DNA of 64,000 nt from Aphrocallistes beatrix (Eukaryota; Porifera; Hexactinellida; Sceptrulophora; Aphrocallistidae): positions 1,922,001 through 1,986,000 of the forward strand of contig OY725504.1 in the NCBI GenBank assembly GCA_963281255.1, in the 5' to 3' direction. The stretch's first letter is position 1; each line of letters starts with the position of its first letter. Below the pieces are notes generated by a model, which did no database searches, was not told the origin of the DNA, and worked only from the letters and a program-made list of their open reading frames with translations. Positions 58,284-64,000 of the stretch are shown in pieces. The position numbers were made by a program, and so were the translations under genes.

Positions 58284-60330
58284 TTAAGAGTAAACTCCTG
58301 AAATGCCTAGAAATTTTAGCAAATTCGATAATACGAGTATATTGAAGAAATTCTTGTAAAATAAATATTACTTTGGAGGTGAATTCCTTTCCCTGATCAT
58401 GCTGTATGATATCTGGCAATCCGAACTCCAGGTATATATCCTTCAATTACTTCATTGGTTGTCTTCGTCCTGAGCGGTCTTGCAACAACATACTTAGATA
58501 GGTAGCACACCGTCACTAGCACATGCTTGTAACCATCCGGAGTCTCAGGGAGATCCATCAGGTCCATTCCGATGTGTTTCCAAGGTCTGTCTGGAGGTGG
58601 AATGGGCTGCAACTTCCTCTGATGCTGCTGGGGTAGAGGTGTATCACTTTGGCAACCGTTACAAGATTTGACCTAAACACAAACTAATTATTTAACAACA
58701 TATTTGAATGGGCAATTGATTAAATTGTTTCTTAATTAATCTCCACTATAATGGGCTATTAATTTAATACATAATAATATTATACTTACGTACTTCTTAA
58801 CGTCTGGACACAATCCACCCCATGTGAAACGTTGTTGGACTGCCTGGATTGTGGAATTCATTCCAGGGTGACCCAATTCATCGTGATATTTTCTGAGGAT
58901 ATCTTTTATTTCTTCACGAAGAGGAACTTGAAGGTTCAACTCTTGGCCGCACTGTGATACTTTCTAAGTGCAAAATGTAATGATTAGCCGGACATACCTA
59001 ATTTACAGAATGGGATGGAACCATTCCGGGAAATCTGAATACCTAATTTAAGGGAACGGTTGCGGAATTTTACTAAATCTCTATATTACGGAATATTCCA
59101 TTTCAGATACGTATTATAAATTCCTAATTTATGGAATGTTCCGTATATTTGGTATGTCCTGATTAGACATTAAAACAAGATTTTAGGAAAATATTTTTTC
59201 CTGATCCAACTAGACTATGGCCAGAATCGAAAAGAAATACCTTGCAGGTCCGGGATCAGTACTTGTACGACTAAAATTTAGTTCCAGGACTGGTACTGCA
59301 ATTTTATTTTCGTTCCCGTTCAGGTGCTGTGGATACTTCTTTAAATTTCCGCCCAAAACAAACGTGAATCGTATTTTACACATACATAATTTAATAAATG
59401 CCACCTCTAAATTGTATGCACCAAATAGGCAACTGCCTAGTGATGGTAATAGGACGCGGTACGGCCATACCCGCCCCGGTTGTATGTTTTGCTTGTTCGC
59501 CTTACCTGAGAACTACGTTCGGACTAATAAAGTAATAAATAAATCAAAACTTACTTTACAAAGTCTCTTTGGCTCTGTTTCGGAGAGAGTATAATTCTCA
59601 ATCTTTCTTTTGAAATTCCCCAGGTGTTTTGGAGAGATTTTGGTAGCCTCTGGATAACAACCTTTGTCAAGAAATTCAAAGATTTCTTTGAACTCTTCAG
59701 GATTCATTCAAATCGTTGAAAACAATATCTATTAACGATACGAAAAGACTGTCAAATACAAATTGAGTGACCTTTTTCAAATAATGTATTTATATAAGAG
59801 CGACAATCTAAATAAGATACATGAAAACAAACCAGTTAATTTGAGAATTTAAACCTAAATCTCAGAATATTACGATCTCAAGATATCACGGTACTAAATC
59901 ATTCATAGTTACTTAATACTAGGATCTCAAGATATCACGCAACAGTACTAAACCTAAATTGTAGATACGTATAAGGTTATGGACTTATGGTAACCCATGA
60001 AATTACTGAAGAGAGTAATTAAAACCGCGACTACTCGAGGGAATGAGTCTCGAATAGCAAAACAAGACTCAAAACATTTTCCGCGAATGGCAAACTCGCG
60101 AACGGCGAGGGTTGCCTGTATACTATATCTGTAACGAATTGATTGAAGAAATTGCCAGGCGTAGAAAGCTGATTTTTGGCATGTGGGAGTCTTTTGGCTA
60201 TTGCTACACTAAGTTCTGAGCTCAGACCAAAATGTCTACTCATCATAGGATTATGACGTCATTGTAACCTTTTTTGTAATTAGAAACTTTGTCCGCCAGC
60301 CGCGCAGCGCAAGCAAGCGAAGCGTGTTTG

Positions 60331-60335
<5 letters not shown>

Positions 60336-60398
<63 letters not shown>
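60336..60398 (+). repeat. (CA)n microsatellite
   Basis: About 31 CA units directly after the hairpin end of an HR copy. Confidence 0.97.
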
Positions 60399-60400
<2 letters not shown>

Positions 60401-60805
60401 CCTACTTAACTCAGGCCTCACAGTAGACTGTGAAATTTGGACCAGGGATGCGATCGAAGCCGAACAATGAAATACCAACTTTTCAATATTTCGTGGTAAT
60501 TTTAGCACATAATGATTTGTGTGATAGCCTTGAACGTTCACATTTGATCTAACTCTCATTAATTTCTAATTTAAATGTCTCCATCATATATTTCATTTAA
60601 ATAATTGAAATAAACAAGACAATACTATTACAATCACAATTAATAATGTATTAAAACAGTTTTACAATACATAAACTTTCTTTCGATCATTTTAGCGCTG
60701 TTGTTGTCTCCGATTAACAAATTGAGGGTTGAGTTACTGGCATGTGAGAAAGGTTGGCCGCGCTTACAGCTGAACTAAATAAAAAAAAATAAAGTTAAAC
60801 ACATC
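60399..60805. other. Intergenic, FB1 end fragment
   Basis: GGCCTACTTAACTCAGGCCTCACAGTAGACT at about 60399, quoted in part, resembles the FB1 terminus. The rest is unremarkable. Confidence 0.45.
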
Positions 60806-61795
60806 CTTACTATTAAAACTCTATTAATGTGTATAGTATATATATATATCTGTAACGAATTGGTTGACGAAACTGCAGGGCGCAGAAAGCTGATTTATGG
60901 CATGTGGGAGTTTTTTGGCTATGGCTCCAGTAAGTTCTGAGCTCAGACAAAAATGTCGACTCATCATGGAACTATGACGTCATTGTCACTTTTTTTATAA
61001 TTAGAAATTTCAGTTTTTCAAACTTAACTCAGCCATTTTAAGTGATAGAAGGCTGAAGTTTTAATAGAATGTGTATATTCATATACAGTGAAACCTGTAT
61101 ATAACGACCACTCAAGGGACTGGACAAAATTGGCCGTTATACACAGGTGACCGTTATATACAGGTGATTGTCTTAATCTCCAAAGGTATCAACGTAGGGC
61201 AAAAAATATTAAGTAATTAGAAATCCATTATTTGAAGTAATTACCTGAAAATTGTTTATCGCGTTCGCAACAGGTCCTGCAATAAACACATAAAATGGTG
61301 AAATGGGTAATGGTCATTATAGACAGGTGGTGACTGTTATAGTCAGGTGATGGCCGTTATACACAGTTTTAGGGTCAGTAAGGGACTACAAACGGGTGGC
61401 CGCTGGCCGCGTTGAGCAGGTGACCGCTATACACAGGTTCAAAAATATGGAATTTCGGACGGGACTGTTCATTGGTGACCGCTATAGACAGGTGACCGTT
61501 ATATAGAGTGGCCGTTATAGCAGGTTCGACTGTACCTCACATATGGCACAACTATCATAAAAAAAATGATGATTCATGACCCTGTTATTAGGTCATCATT
61601 ACGCATCAAAAATTTTAAAAATTGACAAATTTGGTGATTTTTCGTGCGGTATCGATTATAACAGTAGTACAGGCGTATTTAGGGATATTATCTCCCTTTA
61701 ATTAATCAATGTGACCCCAGGCGCCCGCAGGGCTCCTCCGGCGGACACAAAGTGTCCGCCAGCCGCGCAGCGTAAACAAGCGAAACGCGCTTGTA
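60806..61795 (+). mobile_element. HR repeat, full forward copy split by a MITE
   Basis: It runs from ATCCTTACTATTAAAACTC to CAAGCGAAACGCGCTTG. A Tigger-like MITE lies at 61086-61532; the repeat continues on either side (GAATGTGTATATTCATATA, then CCTCACATATGG). Confidence 0.87.
61086..61532. mobile_element. Tigger/pogo-like MITE
   Basis: Ends CAGTGAAACCTGTATATAACG (in part) and GTTATAGCAGGTTCGACTG, TA on both sides (61084-61085, 61533-61534). The interior repeats words such as GGTGACCGTTATA and GGCCGTTATA many times. Confidence 0.87.
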
Positions 61796-61823
61796 CAATA
61801 TTAAAATATAAGGATATTAAGAG

Positions 61824-62862
61824 TTAAATTTTTTCAACGTTTTTCAATTCTTCTACATATACTACCATGGAATTATAATTTTTTACTTTATTTGCTATCA
61901 TACTTGTACAATTTCCTGAAACAAATAAAAACCTACGTAGAATCGAAAAACGAGGAATATTACAGGAAGGACATGTATTTTCCCAGACATCACAATAATT
62001 GCTATCTACCATTGAGTTTAAAGCAAGCTCGACTATAATTTTCCTCGCTGGCCCTTCATGGTAACAGACGAACAATGCAGGACCATTTTTTCTGAAGGCT
62101 AGAGACCATGATAGCAATTACAGTTTTTGTAGGATTATCTGGACATATATTGGATCCTATAATTTTGCCTCCCTTGTATGATATACAGTAAAACTCGGTT
62201 AGTACGTACCCCTCCAGGAAGCAGCAAAAATCACGTACTATCCGTAAGTTCGTACTAACCGAGTTGATATTACATAGGAATCTATATAATAAATGAATTC
62301 TGGTTCAGAGAAATGAGTACGTACTAAACCGAAGTACGTTGTATCCCCAGTACGTACTAATCGAGTTCTGCTGTACCGGGTTTACGTGAATTTCATCCAT
62401 TTGAAGGATGACATGTTTTTGTTCATTCGTAAAAGAACACGTTGCTTGAATCAGGAGTGGAAAGAATTCATTTTCGAGCCCAAATGAAGAGTACAACTTT
62501 TCTAAAGTATTGAAGTGAGGAAGTGATAGGCAAGGCATGTGCTGGAGACACTTATAACAAGCTGGCGAGATCAGATGTGTTTTAAGAGATAATATTTGTG
62601 TGAGTATGTTGTATCTACGTCAACTTTTGGGAACAGGACTGTTTTCTAATTGGCATTGAATGAATTGGAGTCGAGAGATTTCTGGATGCTCAGATGTTTC
62701 CACATCCGAAATGGTATGCATAATATCAATGGCTTGTTGGATATGAACATTCGCTGATGATATATGGGAAGCAGTAGATTCAGAATTCTTAGATGGCTCA
62801 CATCGATAAGGCGCACTATAAATTTCATTCACAAGTGATTCAAGTTGTCGAATATCACTCAT
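61824..62862 (-). pseudogene. P-element-like (THAP9-type) transposase remnant
   Basis: Reading leftwards: SDIRQLESLVNEIYSA near 62855, then after stops SPACYKCLQHMPCLSLPHFN and TLEKLYSSFGLENEFFPLLI, and KHVILQMDEIHVNPV ending at about 62376, where the Asp lies in the position of the first catalytic residue of P transposases. A MITE (62186-62373) follows. The protein resumes with SYKGGKIIGSNICPDNPTKT and VIAIMVSSLQKKWS, again typical of P/THAP9. Frameshifts are frequent. Confidence 0.7.
62186..62373. mobile_element. Tigger/pogo-like MITE in the P-like transposase
   Basis: Ends CAGTAAAACTCGGTTAGTAC and GTACTAATCGAGTTCTGCTG, TA on both sides (62184-62185, 62374-62375). Length is 188 bp. Confidence 0.9.
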
Positions 62863-62959
62863 TCCGACATGCTAAATTCTCGTTTTGTCCCTAGATGCAA
62901 GAATATTTACAACCATAATATTATATATACTAGTAGTATATAGAATGCTATGCTACAAC

Positions 62960-63600
62960 GTTGGTTATCGGGTTCCAGTTTTCAAAGTGCCTGAAAGTCC
63001 GCCTGACCTAAAATAGGCCTGGACACGTGCTCTTCATCGTGAGGATATAAGAGGCCTTCAGGTTGTTTACGTATGCAGCAAACATTTTCAGAAAGAAGAT
63101 ATACAAATAGACTTCATTTTCAAAGTGCCAAAAGGAGATGGTGCTTTTACTGAAGTGCAACGCGTGAAGCCAATGCTGAAGGAAGGTACTGTTCTAAGTC
63201 TACTACCTGGCTGTCCAGCTTACTACTCAACTGAATCTACTAAACGGACTCGCTTGTCATACGATGCGAAAGAAGAGGATTTGATGAATCAAACCCTGCA
63301 ATTTAGTTTGAGATCCGAGAGTGAGGAGGAAATGAAGTTCACCACCAACAAAGACTTGAAGATGAGTAACCTTGAATTCACTACCTAAGAGTTGGTTTAT
63401 ATGGTTTCCTGATGAAAATAACATCACGTTCGCTCTCACTAAGATGGCTGAAAGAATTATATAGACACATATGTACCTTGAAATCAATTCCTATTTATCT
63501 AACTCAGCCTATTATCATGAACAAAACATTCCCGTTTCCATAGCTGCAATTAATGACATCCGACATATTGAATCTGTGAAGAACTTTCTTTAGTACTCGA
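62960..63600 (+). pseudogene. P-element-like THAP-domain remnant, copy 2
   Basis: The second half of a THAP finger is visible: GYRVPVFKVPESPPDLK, a stop, AWTRALHREDIRGLQVVYVC and SKHFQKEDIQ. Then LKEGTVLSLLPGCPAYYS and RTRLSYDAKEEDLMNQTLQ lie in 63125-63388, and after a shift SWFIWFPDENNITFAL and AAINDIRHIESVKNF. It matches the copy at 38822-39740 block for block. It is divergent to the minus-strand transposase remnant next to it, so two copies may be juxtaposed head to head. Confidence 0.65.
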
Positions 63601-64000
63601 CTCTAAGTCTAAAAACACTAAGCAGTAATTTCATGTACCCCAAGCCAAAGAGCATATTAAGGAGGTCATCAATGATTTACTAACCATTTGATTAACTCTT
63701 TTGTTTTTTTCTATGTGTTGTCCTCCTTTTTAAAGATTCAAAAGATCGTATCCCGATTGGTGTAAGTCCAAAATGGCATACATTCTTATTTACTGAGTTA
63801 TTCCACCAGATACCTGACATGGGCTAAGTGTCACTGTTTACTCATCATGCGGGATATTAAATTTCATATCAAATATGAATGCAACAGTGCTCCTCTACAC
63901 AATGGTGTAATTAGATTTCATCTACGACATATGCTAGCTGAGTTATTCATGTTTGAACGTGACATGCGAATCCGCCGCTGAATCGGTCTAAGATAACACT
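63601..64000. other. Window end, no gene recognised
   Basis: AT-rich sequence that may still belong to the P-like element. No domain is visible before the edge. Confidence 0.35.

Larger units (their letters stand above)
52554..59707 (-). pseudogene. Ginger1-B transposase with OTU domain, broken
   Basis: Exons follow the same order as Ginger1-A: 59707-59558 (GCYPEATKISPKHLGNFKRK), about 58964-58800 (YHDELGHPGMNSTIQAVQQR), about 58674-58365 (CNGCQ, GMDLMDLP, QHDQGKEF) with a frameshift at about 58445, and a split exon around the TTAA element (STRAYHSMANGLVEAQ, the Glu). Then come about 56160-55749 (linker), about 55590-55302 (KYLGPYTV), 55213-55152, 55045-54902, 53420-53338 and 53233-52554. 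The OTU exon has DGNCLYR and NHYEPV but a 1-bp loss at about 52690 shifts the frame between them. At least two frameshifts and one insertion disable it. Exons can still be aligned one to one with the intact copy, which supports both models. Confidence 0.88.
50470..59944 (-). mobile_element. Second Ginger1 transposon with OTU gene, degraded and invaded
   Basis: Inverted arms of 111 bp (50470-50580, 59834-59944) start TGTTGCGTGATATC with two mismatches seen; TSD GTAC (50466-50469, 59945-59948). Length is 9475 bp, inflated by HR copies (50836-51378, 51708-51800), a foldback MITE (54083-54849) and a TTAA element (56353-58283). Same gene plan as 7010-13525. Confidence 0.93.
50171..60118. mobile_element. 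Tigger/pogo-like MITE, host of the second Ginger1
   Basis: Ends CAGGTATCCCTCGCCGTTC and GAACGGCGAGGGTTGCCTG are inverted, with TA on each side (50169-50170, 60119-60120). Subtracting the Ginger1 insertion leaves about 465 bp. GGGGTTACGTTCC occurs twice in the left part, a word typical of Tigger ends. Confidence 0.82.
50125..60325 (+). mobile_element. HR repeat, forward copy split by a Tigger-like element
   Basis: The start TTTAACTATTAAAACTTG lies at 50125-50170. The copy resumes at 60119 with ATATCTGTAACGAATTGATTG and ends, after an internal deletion near 60288, at AAGCAAGCGAAGCGTGTTTG (about 60330). About 9.9 kb of foreign DNA separates the two halves. Confidence 0.82.

Noticed and set aside
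60251-60559. Minus frame with a cysteine-valine run
   Set aside because: It is produced by the (CA)n repeat.
21745-61795. CRISPR array, because the GC-rich hairpin sequence recurs
   Set aside because: Copies are hundreds to thousands of bases apart, in both orientations, and belong to a eukaryotic interspersed repeat.
1-64000. tRNA, rRNA or other structured RNA genes
   Set aside because: No cloverleaf-like or rRNA-like segment was recognised by eye. A covariance-model scan was not possible here.

Overview
The window is AT-rich metazoan nuclear DNA. Genes have GT-AG introns, there are long microsatellites, and transposons dominate. The mixture of KDZ, Ginger1, hAT, mariner, maT/Tc1, P-like and CR1-like elements, plus divergent but recognisable animal housekeeping genes, suggests an invertebrate. 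I lean towards an arthropod, possibly a copepod, but that is inference. Only three ordinary host genes are supported: the 9-1-1 clamp subunit RAD1 (15533-16384, minus), an Elongin A-like protein (32400-33521, minus) and a CREB3-like membrane-anchored bZIP factor (41050-42309, plus). Each lies in one long open frame.

Region 1-4.8 kb is the tail of a KDZ transposon. It holds a KDZ transposase C-terminus on plus, facing a decayed Ulp1-protease/PHD-finger gene on minus, and a hAT element (704-2924, 8-bp TSD CTATAGAC) is inserted in that gene. Region 5-14.3 kb is a ZMYM1-like hAT transposase split by a complete 6.5-kb Ginger1 transposon (7010-13525, TSD GAAC). The Ginger1 gene encodes an integrase-type transposase (YPYY-like region, H2C2 finger, DD35E core, GPY motif) followed by an OTU cysteine-protease domain.

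Region 14.3-32.2 kb holds RAD1, then foldback elements, a CR1-like LINE tail with an unusually long 119-bp target duplication, many copies of an unclassified hairpin-ended repeat, a maT-type (DD37D) transposon with an open transposase frame, and a decayed Tc1 gene. Region 32.4-43 kb is the quieter stretch with Elongin A, an assembly gap (38622-38821), a P-element/THAP remnant and CREB3-like.

Region 43-62 kb is a deep nest of insertions. Copies of the hairpin repeat are interrupted by a Harbinger-like element carrying only a Myb/SANT gene, a mariner with two stops, a hAT MITE, and a Tigger-like MITE. The Tigger-like MITE itself holds a second, degraded Ginger1-OTU element (50470-59944, TSD GTAC), which in turn holds a foldback MITE and a TTAA-flanked element. 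The window closes with P-like transposase and THAP remnants. Almost every boundary given below was read from terminal inverted repeats plus target-site duplications in the sequence. Family names come from domain recognition by eye, without database searches.
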